A stretch of 64,000 bases of DNA, taken from Equus caballus. Its lineage: Eukaryota; Chordata; Mammalia; Perissodactyla; Equidae. The stretch is taken from NCBI RefSeq assembly GCF_041296265.1, contig NC_091693.1, positions 21,328,001-21,392,000 on the forward strand, in the 5' to 3' direction. Below are positions 20,581 to 54,895 of the stretch, in pieces. The position numbers and the translations under genes are program-made. The notes beneath the pieces are model-generated. The model was not told the origin of the DNA. It saw nothing but the letters and a program-made list of their open reading frames with translations, and did no database searches. Position 1 is the first letter of the stretch; each line of letters begins with the position of its first letter.

Positions 20581-20891
20581 CTCCAGAGGCCTCCTATGGG
20601 CCAGATCCTATGCTGGGCCCTGGGGGCCCCCAAATTAATCAGATTTTGTTCCTGTCTTCAAGTTCTTGGGGTCTGGAGAATAAGAAGTGGTGGAAGGAGA
20701 GACACTGTGGATCAAGCCAATAAAGGAGGGCCGGAGAGATAATAATTTGGTTGGGGGTGTGCATTCAGTGCCCTGGACTGAGCATGGGGCCTTGGGACTG
20801 GGGGACCTCAGCTTGGAAGACAGAAACAACAGAATGGAGACCAGGTCCCCAGGTCATCAGGGAGCTTTACAACACCTTGCCAAGGACAGAC

Positions 20892-21078
20892 ATGGAGGTT
20901 CTGTGGGACAACTCCCTCTTCAGTGTCCTGTTCAGCTGCTGCTCCTTTGGGCTCTTCCTGGTGGCCTTTGTCTGCCCCTACTGGCTTGAGGTGTGTGAAC
21001 CAGGGGGCACCAAGGACCTGGGCCTGTAGTCAGCCAGTGATGCCTATGCATGCAGAAGCCTGTGGGAGCCCGGCACAG
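20892..21078 (+). pseudogene. Orphan tetraspan (LIM2/NKG7/CLDND2-like) first exon, broken
   Basis: From an ATG in good context (GACATGG) the frame reads MEVLWDNSLFSVLFSCCSFG and then a second hydrophobic stretch, making one membrane helix, followed by CPYWLEV. The Trp at residue 31 and a GL pair at 44-45 fall where LIM2, NKG7 and CLDND2 have W28-31 and GLW at 40-43. The codon for the GLW tryptophan is TAG instead of TGG, so the frame ends after 45 residues. Beyond it the same frame continues 16 codons to a donor, ACA G|GTCATG, in phase 1, exactly as in the three neighbours (187 nt against 175, 154 and 169). It sits between LIM2 and NKG7 on the same strand. No hydrophobic second, third or fourth exon was found to 22.8 kb. 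I read it as a decayed paralogue; a short 45-residue membrane peptide is the alternative. Confidence 0.55.
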
Positions 21079-21189
21079 GTCATGTATGTGCATGCATTTG
21101 TGTGTGCAATGGTGGTGGTGGGACTCAGGGAGATGAGAAACAGGGTTACAGCCTTGGACCTAGAGGTGGGACAAAGATGAAAATGGGGG

Positions 21190-21690
21190 TTTGGGGTGGG
21201 AATTATAGGGGGTGGGGAGAAGCACGAAGAAGGAAGTGAGCGTGGGACTGGGACTGGAAATGCAACCTGGCATGGGGATGGGAATGAAGACAGGGTTAAG
21301 TCTAGGGACGAGGATGGGTTTGGGTTTGGGGTTGAGTTTGGGCTTAGGTTTGTGAATAAGAATGGGCTTAGGTTGGACGGTGAGGGTGGGGTTAAATTAG
21401 AGGTTAGAGCTGGGGTTAAGGAATGGGTTATGTTTGGGTTTGGGGATGGGATTGAGTTTAGAGTTGAGTTTGGGAATGAGAATGGGGTTAGGTTTGGGAA
21501 TTGGCATGGGTTGATTTTCGGATTGGAACTGGGGTTATGTTTGTGGTTGGGGATGGGGTTGAGGATAGGATTGGAGCTGGGGTTAAGGATGGGGTTGGGT
21601 TGGAGGGCAGGGATGGCGTTGGGTTCAACGAAAGGGATGGCTTTAAGGATCCCTTAGGGGTTGAGTTTGCGATGGGGTCAAGATCACACA
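21190..21690 (+). repeat. Degenerate G-rich hexamer-like repeat
   Basis: GGGTTTGGGGTTGAG / GGGGTTAAGGAATGGG-type sequence with a loose 6-base rhythm and many GGG runs. It keeps a 153-codon frame open by composition alone. Confidence 0.7.
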
Positions 21691-23010
21691 TGGGCTCTGT
21701 GATCTGACTGCCCCCTCACTACACACCCATGGCCCAGACTCCCTGAAGCCTGTCTGGCCAGAGCCAGAGCCGTGTCCACAGCCATTTTTGCGCCGGCTCC
21801 CTGCTGCTCAGGACCTGGATCCACCCCTGGCAGCCTGTCCTCATGAGCATGTTCTCAGCGTGGCCAGTTACCGCATTAGTGAGGGTGTGAGTGACAGATG
21901 GGGGGCCTGCAAGTTGGTCTCCACTAAAGGAAGAAGACCTGGCCTCTTGGGTCCCTCTGTTTTTTCCCCTTGCCGGTTGTCCAGGGACTGCTGACTCAGT
22001 TTGATTTCATGACAGAGGTCCTCTTTCGGGCCATTCTCTGTTTCATAGAGGTCAATTTTGCCTGGGTCTCTCCCTGGGCTGTGCCCCCTTCACCTTATAT
22101 TTGCTCACATATCAGGTGACATTTTGCTCGGGACCTGATGCTGGTGCGGGAGGAGGGGTCTCGTGCTTGGAGGGCTGGAGGGTCCTGCACAGACACCCTT
22201 GTGCCACCTGCGCCCCCCAGGCTCTGATCTTGATGAGGAAGCCCACTACACTGGAGGCCCCACTCAAAGCAGCGCTGTGTGTGAACGCACTTATCAAATG
22301 AGGATGTGGGTGTCTTCCCCTCCACAAACTTTTAGAATTGTGATTCTCCACCATTTGCTGGCCCTGGGCATAACTTCAAGCAGGGATCCAGGAGTCTGAG
22401 TTCCCGACCTGCCTCTCCCTTCCTCCCTCAGGACCTGGAGTCCAGGCCTCCAGACCCTTCCGCCTTCAGCCCCAGGCATCTTGCCCTCCAGCGCCCTCCT
22501 TCTATGGAGACCCTAAAGTGGGTACCCCGCCCTCCTAGAACGGAAGGTGGCAGAACCCACAGCAAAACATGACACATCCCCCAACTATCTCCTCTGGCCA
22601 CATTCCCCCTCCTATTTAACTCACACTCTGGCCTCATGCACCACCTTCCACCCCCGGGCCCCCAAGCTTTTCTCTCACTTCTTCCAGGAAGCCCCCTCTG
22701 GTGTTGAGGCCTCTAAGGTAGGCCGCAGACAGAGGCAAGTTCTGAACCAACACCCCCACCACCACTGATGATTGACACCCTCAGTGCAGTCCACACCACA
22801 CACTGACAGGGGAACAACCTTGGGGGAGGGGAGGATGCTGTCAGCACAACCCAGGAAGGGAGGGTGTGAGACAAGTCAGCTACCGGGAACTGAGTGAAAC
22901 CAAACCAGCCTGGGCTTCAGGAGCACTGGTGCCCACTGCTTGCTGGCTTCTCTTTCTTGAGCTCAGAGGACCCAGGAGTCTGGATCACCAGCCCCTTCAT
23001 CGCCCTGGAC
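21691..23010. other. Region between the orphan exon and NKG7
   Basis: Holds splice-like sites but no family-typical exon. One stretch, 21738-21878, has an acceptor and donor that keep phase 1 and a length (141 nt) like the family's second exons, yet its product is not hydrophobic. Another, 21985-22113, has a strong acceptor (polypyrimidine tract then GTCCAG) and donor (ATCAG|GTGACA). A few degraded 37-bp minisatellite units lie at about 22390-22500 and one at 22968-22990. The NKG7 promoter and 5' UTR should occupy the last few hundred bases; no TATA box is clear. Confidence 0.4.
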
Positions 23011-23032
23011 CTGGAAACCCAGCATGCCCCCC

Positions 23033-23797
23033 ATGGAACCCTGTCGGTCCCTGGCCCTCCTCTCTGGCTCCCTGGGCCTTCTATCTGTCCTGGTTGCTCT
23101 GAGCACGGATTTCTGGTTCGTGGCCATGGGGACCACATCATCTCACTCGGGCCTTTGGCCAAAAGAGCATCAGGACCCAGTAGCAGGTAACAGGGAGAGA
23201 TCTCTCTTACGGGCCAGGGTTGGGTGGGGAGAATGACCAGACGGGACAGGCATTCAGAGGTCTTGTTTCTGAGCAGGCTACATCCACGTGACTCAGGCCT
23301 TCAGCATTCTGGCTTCCCTGGGGGGTTTGGTGTCCGTGAGCTTCCTGGTCCTGTCCTGCATCCCCTCACTGTCTGTCCCGGGCCGTGGGCCCCTGGTCTC
23401 GTCTGTCACAGCCTTTGCTGCAGGTAAGGGCTCTGGACTGCCCTTGGGCACTGGGGACTGCCGAGTTCCTACAGAGGGGCTGAGCCGTCTCTCTCCTCTC
23501 CATCCTCAGCCCTCTTCGTGATGGTGGCCATGATGGTCTATACCATTGAGCGGTGGAACCAGCCTCTAAATCCCCAGATCCAGACGTTCTTCTCCTGGTC
23601 CTTCTACCTGGGCTGGGTTTCAGCCCTCTTCTGGGTCTGTGCAGGTAGGTGACTGCTGCCCTGGGAGCTCGGGAGGGCCAGCTGGGGGCTCTCAGGAAGC
23701 AGGGCGGGACAGGTGCTAACCTCTCTATGCCACCCCAGGTGCCCTGAGCCTGGGTGCTCACTGCAGCGCCCCCCTTCCTGGCTACGAAGCCGTGTGA
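23033..23797 (+). CDS. NKG7: Natural killer cell granule protein 7
   Basis: Exons 23033-23186, 23277-23423, 23510-23644 and 23739-23797 give 164 residues (human 165), with all introns in phase 1. It is a four-helix PMP22/claudin-family membrane protein of cytotoxic granules in NK and CD8 T cells, reported to support granule release. W28 and GLW at 40-42 are kept, but the two loop cysteines that LIM2 and CLDND2 have after GLW are absent. The block TFFSWSFYLGWVSALFWVCA marks the last helix and the tail ends PGYEAV. An upstream in-frame ATG at 23024 would add MPP. I chose 23033 because MEPCRSLALL matches the human start MELCRSLALL and its context (CCCATGG) is better. Confidence 0.95.
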
Positions 23798-24295
23798 GCT
23801 GAGGGCGAGAATAGCAGGACGGGTTTGGAGCACTGTTCTCTGAAGGCATCGCCAGGAACCATGGGATTACACGATGCCCCCTCCAGCCCTCACCCCCAGC
23901 CCTCCCGCAGCCCCCTGCATTTGTTTCTTCATCTATTCAACAAAAATTGGCCGAGATCTGGTTATTCCAAGATTAATTCAATCACGACATAAGCCAACCA
24001 TACGCCAGCTCCATGGGAGGCGACACCAGAGGAGTCAAGCCTCCCGCCAGCCCTCAGGGTGCTCCCGGCCAGTGTGGGGACCAGTGTGGGGACCTGCGTG
24101 GACTCAGGCACTGCCCCAGGTCCCTCTCCCTTCTCTGCCCTTGTCTCTCTCCCTGTCTCCATCTCTCTTCTTCGCCCTTCCTTCTCTTTTCCTCCCTGTC
24201 TTTCTCATTTTAGCTCTTTCCTTCCTGCTCCCTTGCTGATGTTGTCACCCTCGCTGATGTTGTCACCCTCGCCATCACCCTAGTCCTCCTTGCCC

Positions 24296-24321
24296 ATTTC
24301 ATTCATTCATTCATTCATTCC
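24296..24321. repeat. (CATT)n microsatellite
   Basis: About six TTCA/CATT units in a row. Confidence 0.85.
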
Positions 24322-25432
24322 TTCAGTTGGTTTTTCCTGACCACATCCTTTCCACTGGGCCTTGCTGGGATGCGGACATGAGTCAGACCTGGGCCTTGCC
24401 CACCAGGGGCTAAAAGTCTGGTGGGGGCAGGTGGCTAATACAGGCCAGACAGCAGAAAGGGCGCGGGAGAAAGACTGACCCCGTCAAAGACGGTGGAGAT
24501 GAGCTTTCTGGGGAGAGGGTGTTTAGCGACTTCTCGAGAGCCAAGGAAAGGTAATCCAGGCAGAGGGACCCAAAGGTGGAGGCGTGGAATGGCTGGAAGG
24601 TTTTGGAGGATGGAGAATGGCGCTTTGTGGCCGGAATGTAGAACAGGGGGTGGAGGAAAACGAGGATGGAGAGGTGGGGGGTGGGAGGGGCAGGGCCTCT
24701 AACACCACACTTGACTCTCTCCTAAGGGTAGTGGGGAGCTAGCAGAAGGTAGTGAGCAGGAAGAGAGTCAGCGTCAGCTCCAGATGCCAGAAAGACTCCT
24801 CTGGGACGTGCCGGGAGGCCAGAATGGAGAGAGAAGCTTGGCAATGCAATAGGTGGGACAGGAGACAGGAAAAGGCCTGACTTGGACCAGGGCACGGGAT
24901 GGAAAAGAAGGAGTGAGCCAGAAAGATTTGGGGGCAGGAGGAAGCAGACTTGGGGATCCCAGGGCTTTGTGGGGGTGGCAGGAAGGAAGGGGGCAAGGAT
25001 AGCGCCCAGGGTTCTGACCCGATGAACTGGGTGGGACGGTGGGGTCATCCCTGGCTTGGTGGAAGATGCTGAGCTCAGCTGGGAGGTGGTCTAGCGTCAG
25101 GCGTCTGGAAGACATTCAGAAGTGAGGACTCCAGTCTAAGGCTCGGGAGAGAGATCTGGGCTGGAGATGGAGTTTGGGATGCCACAGAGCATCAGTGACC
25201 CCCGGAGCTGCAGGAGCGAGGAGGCTCACCTGGCAAGAAGGTGGAGGATGGAGCCTCAAGGAAAACTGGCATTGAGAAGTAAAGGGAAGGAGGAGGAGGA
25301 GCTGGGAGGGCACAGTCAGAGAGGGAGGAGAAGCTTCTAGGACACGGTCTACCATGCCATGGCCCTCAGGCTCCCCACAGACCGGCTCCCATCCAACTCT
25401 CAGCTGTCACTTTGCTAGGAGAGCTGCCTCGG

Positions 25433-25477
25433 GGTGTGTGTGTGTGTGTGTGTGTGTGTATGGGTGGGTGGGTGGTT
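25433..25477. repeat. (GT)n then (GGGT)n microsatellite
   Basis: About 12 GT units followed by TATGGGTGGGTGGGTGG. Confidence 0.9.
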
Positions 25478-25611
25478 ATCTCTTTAAACGGCTGCTGCGA
25501 CAGACGGTTCTGGAACTCCTGCTGCCTCACAGAGACCCAGTCTCCCTTCCCCCACCCCTCTGTGCTCTGTGTCTAAGAGGCCCTGGGAGTTGGGTGTAAG
25601 TCACTTAGGTA

Positions 25612-25650
25612 GGTGTGTGTGGGGGTGGGGGTGGGGGTGGGGGGAGGGCA
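25612..25650 (+). repeat. G-rich (GGGGGT)n run
   Basis: Three to four GGGGGT units and a G6 run, a strong G-quadruplex candidate about 370 bases before the CLDND2 start codon. Confidence 0.8.
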
Positions 25651-25689
25651 CTGGACAGGCCAAAGGAACATCCCACTGGGGGATGGACG

Positions 25690-25985
25690 TCTCTGGAAGA
25701 CTGGGAAGTTCCTTGGGAGAAGGTCTCCAAGTCCCCAGTAGGAGCACCAGGGCACGGGGGAAGGAGGTCTTGGGTTTGGGAGGGACCTAAGCGAGGGGTC
25801 CCCAGGCAGAGGTGCTGGGGGACGGGCCTGGAGCACGGGAGGACCTGAGGGAAAGGGGTCTCCAGATCCCCAGAAGTAGGGGCCCCAGGCAGGGGTCTGG
25901 GATATGGAGGGACAAGAGGGAGGGGGTCTGAAGGAGCTGGGAGACGGACCTGGGGTCGGGAGGGGTGTTGGCTAATCCGGCACGT
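25690..25985 (+). repeat. Degraded 37-bp minisatellite-like sequence
   Basis: Loose copies of GGTCTGGGATATGGAGGGAC / GGTCTGAAGGAGCTGGGAGA with spacing in the 35-45 range, upstream of CLDND2. Weak relatives of the MSR1-like unit. Confidence 0.35.
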
Positions 25986-26012
25986 GTGGCCCCTCGGCAG
26001 CAGCCTCTCTGG

Positions 26013-27370
26013 ATGGGGGTGAAGCGGAGTCTTCAGAGCGGGGGCACCTTGCTGGGCCTCTTGGGCAACGTCTTGACGATTCTCTCCACTGCCACCAACT
26101 ACTGGAACCACTCCACTGGGGGCCACAGCGGCCTGTGGCAGGAGTGTAACGGCAGCCTCTGCTCCAACATCCCCTGCCAGAGTGAGGCCCCGCTCGCCCA
26201 GATGTCAGACCCCCACTGGACAGACAGGCCCTAGCACTGACCACAGCTGGCCCCATCTCCTGACACAACCGCTGGGCACATCCTGCGGTGCCCCCACTCC
26301 CACCCATTCCACTCCAGTCTCAGATCCTCCTGCCGCGACATTAACAGCCCCTCATGACACAGTTTTCAAGCCCCGATGCAAACCTCTGACTCTGCTCCCA
26401 GTCCTGCACCGGCGGGTGTGTTGGGGCGGGGGGCGGGGGGGTCGGGACGGAGCCAGCGTGGGGCTGATGCGGCCCGCTCTCCCCAGCCATGCTGGCAGTG
26501 ACTGGGGCGTGCATGGTGCTGGCCGCCGGCTGCGGCATCGTGGGGTTGGTGATGGGGCTGCGGATTCTGTGCCAGGAGGGCAACTCGCGGGGCCAGACCA
26601 CGAGCGCCATCTTCTTCCTCTGCGGTGAGAGGCAGCGGGCCCCCAGGCATAGGGGGTTGGAGGGACCGGGACCCAGGGGTCGCGGCTGGAGGCACTGGAG
26701 ACCCAGAGGAGGGGGCGGAGCTGGAAAAGCAGGGCCAGGGGCGGTGCTGGGACGATGGGCGTGGAGTGGCGGAGCAGGGACTGGGAGGGGGAGGCGGAGG
26801 CGTGGCCTGGTGGAGCAGGGACCTGCCGGGCCAGAAGGGAGCGTGGCTAGGGGCAGTGGGCGCGGTCTGCGTGGGGCCTGGTTGCAGCCCCCGGGCCAAG
26901 CTCACCTGGCGGGTGGGGCGACCCAGGCCTGCTGCTGCTGATCGCCTTGACAGGCTACACGGTGAAGAACGCGTGGAAAAACGACATCATCTTCTCCTGG
27001 TCCTATTTTTTGGGGTGGCTGGCCTTACCCTTCTCTGTTCTTGCGGGTAACCTGGACAGTGGGAAGAGGGTGGACAAAACTGCCTAGAGGACCCCCCTTC
27101 CCCGCAGAGACTCCCCAGCCCCCTACCAGGAAACCCCACAGTGACCCTCTAGGAACTCCCCAACACAGTCCTCTCCTGACTCCTGCAGACCCCGCAGAGA
27201 TGCCCTTGAACCCCAAAGCCCAGTCCCCGGGGCCCTCCTGGTCATCCGCCCCAGGACCCACCCTCCTCCACCCGCCCTCCGCTTACCCCCCGCCAGGCTT
27301 CTGCTTTCTGCTGGCGGATATGATCGTGCAGGGCACGGATGCCATCAGTGGATTCCCCGTGTGCTTGTGA
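26013..27370 (+). CDS. CLDND2: Claudin domain-containing protein 2
   Basis: Exons 26013-26181, 26487-26624, 26927-27046 and 27297-27370 give 166 residues (human 167), with all introns in phase 1. It is a four-helix claudin-like membrane protein of unknown function. The first loop has W31, GLW at 40-42, then Cys 45 and Cys 50, matching the LIM2 pattern. The third exon ends IIFSWSYFLGWLALPFSVLA and the C-terminus is TDAISGFPVCL as in human. The start MGVKRSLQSG equals the human start. It is followed after 20 bases by its poly(A) signal, and ETFB starts 870 bases further on in the same orientation. Introns are short (about 250-305 bp), so the whole coding span is 1.36 kb. Confidence 0.95.
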
Positions 27371-27390
27371 CCGCAGCCTGCCTGGGGCAG

Positions 27391-27396
27391 AATAAA
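27391..27396 (+). terminator. CLDND2: Poly(A) signal AATAAA of CLDND2
   Basis: AATAAA in GGGCAGAATAAAGGACG, 20 bases after the stop codon, so the 3' UTR is very short. Confidence 0.85.
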
Positions 27397-27424
27397 GGAC
27401 GCGCTTCCGCCGCCGCAGCTCCGA

Positions 27425-27865
27425 GTGTCTTTCTGGGGACGTGAGGACGCGGGCACGGGCGACATGAACGGACGTGGGAACATGTACATGAACAGGGACT
27501 CGGGCACAGGGGTACATGGAGGCTCAGGGAGGAAGAACATAGGATATGAACCTATAGGGAACGTGGGGCCATGGGCGGGGGGGGGGGGGGGGGGGCGGGC
27601 ACGGGCAAGGAAACACGAGCATGGAGTGGACAAGGGACACGGATTTGGAGGGGAACGGGGACACGAGGGGAGTGGGGTCAGGAGGGGACATGTGCACATA
27701 GAAGGGATGTAGGGACACAGATATGAGGGAAAGTGGAGACACGGACAAGGGAGGACAGATATGGAGGGAGGTAGAGGCGTGATCATGGGACAAGGAACGT
27801 GTAGAAAATGGGGGGACACGGACACAGGAGGACTCAGAGGCGTGGGGACACGGGCACTGCGTCTT
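27425..27865. repeat. Degenerate GGGACACGGACA-type tandem repeat with G run
   Basis: Repeated GGGGACACGG/GGACATG phrases at irregular spacing between CLDND2 and ETFB, with a run of about 19 G at 27578-27596. Open frames on both strands here reflect composition. Confidence 0.65.
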
Positions 27866-27939
27866 GGAGCGGCGAGGAGGAGGTAGGGAACTGGAGGAGC
27901 GGATAGGTCCGAGGGCGTTGGGAAAGGTCCAGGACAACC

Positions 27940-28267
27940 GGGAGCAGCTCCACTCCGGCGCCGCTTCCTTCCCCCGCCCGACCTTTCCCCTAGTTCGGGG
28001 TCACGCCCCCTTCACAAAGCCCGCTTCCCCTTTCCCCCGGGTCCCGCCTCTCTCCCCGGGATCCGCTCCCCATTGGTCTGCAACGGTTTGCCACACCTCC
28101 CTCCCTTCCGGCCTTCCGATTGGTCCTCTCTCGGGGCGGAGGCGGGCATTGCAGCGGTTGACTGGCTGGCGGCGTGCCGCGCAGGCGCAGAGAAGGACGG
28201 CGCCTGGGTGTCTGGACCCCGAGGCCGAGGCTGCGGACCGACCCGGCGAGGTGGCTGCGGCAGGAAG
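27940..28267 (+). promoter_or_regulatory. ETFB: ETFB promoter, CpG-rich and TATA-less
   Basis: CpG- and C-rich sequence directly before the ETFB start codon with two inverted CCAAT boxes (CCATTGGTC near 28071 and CGATTGGTC near 28118). No TATA box. Typical of a housekeeping mitochondrial gene. Confidence 0.65.
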
Positions 28268-43249
<14,982 letters not shown>

Positions 43250-43270
43250 GCCTCTTCCCTGAAACTTGGC

Positions 43271-43276
43271 AATAAA
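43271..43276 (+). terminator. ETFB: Poly(A) signal AATAAA of ETFB
   Basis: AATAAA in TTGGCAATAAAAGTGTG, 21 bases after the stop codon, followed by a GTCTGTCTCTGTT downstream element. Confidence 0.88.
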
Positions 43277-43739
43277 AGTGTGACGCTCCTGACGTCTGTC
43301 TCTGTTACCTCATTCCCTGGAGACCTGTTCTTTGATTCATTCAACAAATATTCACTTAAAGTGTCCTGTGTGCTGCGCTCTGGGCTGGGCAACGCCGGGG
43401 ACCCAGGTGAGTCGCAGCCAGTCCCTGCCTTTGAGATGCTTCCATGTTGATGGGGGGACAGACATGGGCCAAGGTATGAGGTGGGGTGCTGTCTGCTGTG
43501 AGCAGAGGCAGCTCTGGGCACTTGGGGCATCTGACCTGGCCTGTGGGGTCAGAGAGACTTCCCAGGGAGATGGCGCCTAAGTTGAGTCTGGGAAGACAGA
43601 CATTGGTGAAGTAGGGGAGAATAGGGACTTTGATCCCCCAAGGGTTTGCTGGGGACTCCCGGGTGCCAGGCCCCCACCGAGAACTTGAGATGCAAGAAGG
43701 GATGAGGCCGGAAGCACAGACATTCAACACCCAGCGCGG

Positions 43740-44025
43740 GGATGAGGACCTGGGGCCTGGAGGCAGACTTCGTGATTTCAGACCCTCACTCCCACAGTTA
43801 CCAGCTGTGAGGATGTGAGTGAGTTACTTCCCATCTCTGAGCTGCCGTTCGCTCATCTGGCAGATTGAAGGAGTAAGAACTTAGTGTAGTGTCTGGATCC
43901 CGAGGCCCCAGGTTCAGATCCCAGCCTGGCCAGACCCTGGCTCTGGGGGGAGCCTCGGCACCTTCCTGCTCTCTGAGCCTGGGCTTCCTCCTCCATCAGA
44001 TGGCGTTAGTAATAATACCCGTGTT
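43740..44025 (+). repeat. Two adjacent MIR SINE fragments
   Basis: GTGAGTGAGTTACTTCCCAT then GCTGCCGTTCGCTCATCTGG, followed by a second copy with GGTTCAGATCCCAGCCTGGC and GCTCTCTGAGCCTGGGCTTC. Confidence 0.6.
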
Positions 44026-44027
44026 CT

Positions 44028-44515
44028 GGTTGTCTCTTGTGATCTAAAAAAATCACCCCAAAACTTGGTGGCTTAAACTAACAATCATTTATTTTGCTCA
44101 TAAATCTGAAATTGGGGCTTGGCAGGGACACCTCGCTTCGCTCCTCCGAGCGGCATCAGTTGGGGTGGCTCACATGGGGCCGGACGATCCATCTCCAAGG
44201 TGGCTCAGTCACATGGCCTGCGAGCTGGCTGGGGCTGTTGGCTCGAGCTGGCCGTTGACCAGAGGCCGAGATTCCTCTCCGTGGGGCTGCTGGAGCTTCC
44301 TCTTAGCATGGCAGCTGGGTTCCAAGAGGATACGGAAAGTGGAATATGCCAGTCTCTCGAGGCTAAGATGCACAAACTGGCATGAGGTCACTTCCACTCT
44401 ATTCTCTTGGTCTAGCAAACACAGAAACCACCCAGATCCAAGGGGAGGGGACATAGGCCCTACTCCTTAAAGGGAGGAGGGTCGAATTTGCAGCCGTCTT
44501 TAAACTACAACACCC
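44028..44515 (-). mobile_element. Possible MLT1-type LTR (fossil)
   Basis: Antisense order: AAACTTGGTGGCTTAAACTA, CAATCATTTATTTTGCTCAT, GGCAGCTGGGTTCCAAGAGG, AAGGGGAGGGGACATAGGCC. It looks like an old solitary MaLR LTR, but the subfamily is uncertain. Confidence 0.45.
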
Positions 44516-44644
44516 CCCCAGAGGGTTTTGAAGGATTAATTAATGTAGCACCCCCCAGAAGCACAGCTAACACACAGAAAATGCTCGCTATATATTATTA
44601 CATTATTATTAATAGCAGCCTGGCCAGAACTGTGCCTGGGTGAA

Positions 44645-44930
44645 CTCAGAGGACTGGGAGCTGTGCAGGGGCCCTAAGCCTGGCATGAGGTGGTAGGAAG
44701 AGCTTTCAGAAGGAGGGAGCAGTCTGTCCTTTGCTGAAGCCCAGCTGCTCCCTCTGGCTGGGCAACCTCTGGTAGGTCCCTTGACCTCTCTGAGCCATAG
44801 TCCCCTGGCCTGTAAAATGAGGATAACCACGTAGCTCATAGGGTATCTGGATGGGTTGAGCCTGATAATGCCTGGGAAGCATTTTTCCTGGTTCCTGGCA
44901 CATAATAAGTGGTAATTATTATTATGGTTC
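44645..44930 (+). repeat. MIR SINE
   Basis: GACCTCTCTGAGCCATAGTC, GGCCTGTAAAATGAGGATAA, AATGCCTGGGAAGCATTTTT, GGTTCCTGGCACATAATAAG, sense MIR order. Confidence 0.75.
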
Positions 44931-54149
<9,219 letters not shown>

Positions 54150-54389
54150 CCAGGGCTGGGTGCCCGCTCCGTGCAGGACTTTTGGGGCGGGACTTCCTGT
54201 TTTGCCCCCTGCAGCAGGCAGGGCCTTCCTGTCCTGCTACCACTAAGGGTTGGCGCCAGAAGTGGGACTTCCTGGCTGCCTCTCAGCGCAGAGAAAGACT
54301 CTACCTGAATTTGTGCAACTAAGGAGATGGGACTCCTGGGCTGGGAGAGACTCCTGCCCATCTAACAGTGTGGTCTGCACAACCTCAAG

Positions 54390-54861
54390 CCATGCCGGCC
54401 CTGGGTGGACTGTGCTGCTCTGAGCCAGGGAGGGGCCCAGCCTACTTCTCTGCAATGGTCTTTGTCCATCCACTCTGCCTCCTCCAGGTCACGCCGCACC
54501 CGGCTCCCAGAGTCTTCCTCTTAAAACCGATCAGATCCATCTCTCTTCTCTTTAAACCCTCCTAGGGCTACCCATTGCCTTGCAGACATTGTCCAGACGT
54601 CTCCTGTGACTTTGAAAGCCCAGTAGTCTGGACTCTGTCAGCCTCTTGGATCTCCCCTTCCAGTACTTTTCCCCTCTGACACTCCAGTAGCACAGGCTGC
54701 CTCTCCACCACACTTTATTTTGCCCCCAGGCAGTGGCCCCTAGAGTTGACTCTGCCTGGAGCACGGCTCTTTCCCGTGTGTGGTTCATTTCTCAAGTGTG
54801 AGCCCAACCATTACTGTCTTTATTTTTTTCTTTTTTTCTGCTCTATTTCCCAACCGCGCCG

Positions 54862-54895
<34 letters not shown>

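Larger units (their letters stand above)
23800..25990. other. NKG7-CLDND2 intergenic region
   Basis: No further gene seen. Contains a (CATT)n run at about 24296-24321 with flanking old repeat-like sequence, purine-rich sequence at 24450-25350 that resembles an eroded interspersed repeat, a (GT)n run at 25433-25460 and a G-rich run at 25612-25650. I found no canonical AATAAA just after NKG7. Confidence 0.5.

Noticed and set aside
21196-21657. 153-codon Gly-rich frame
   Set aside because: Product of the six-base rhythm of the G-rich tract; no family resemblance.
24450-25350. Possible extra gene between NKG7 and CLDND2
   Set aside because: Only overlapping antisense Pro/Ser-rich frames in purine-rich repeat-like DNA, with no splice-compatible or domain-bearing exon.
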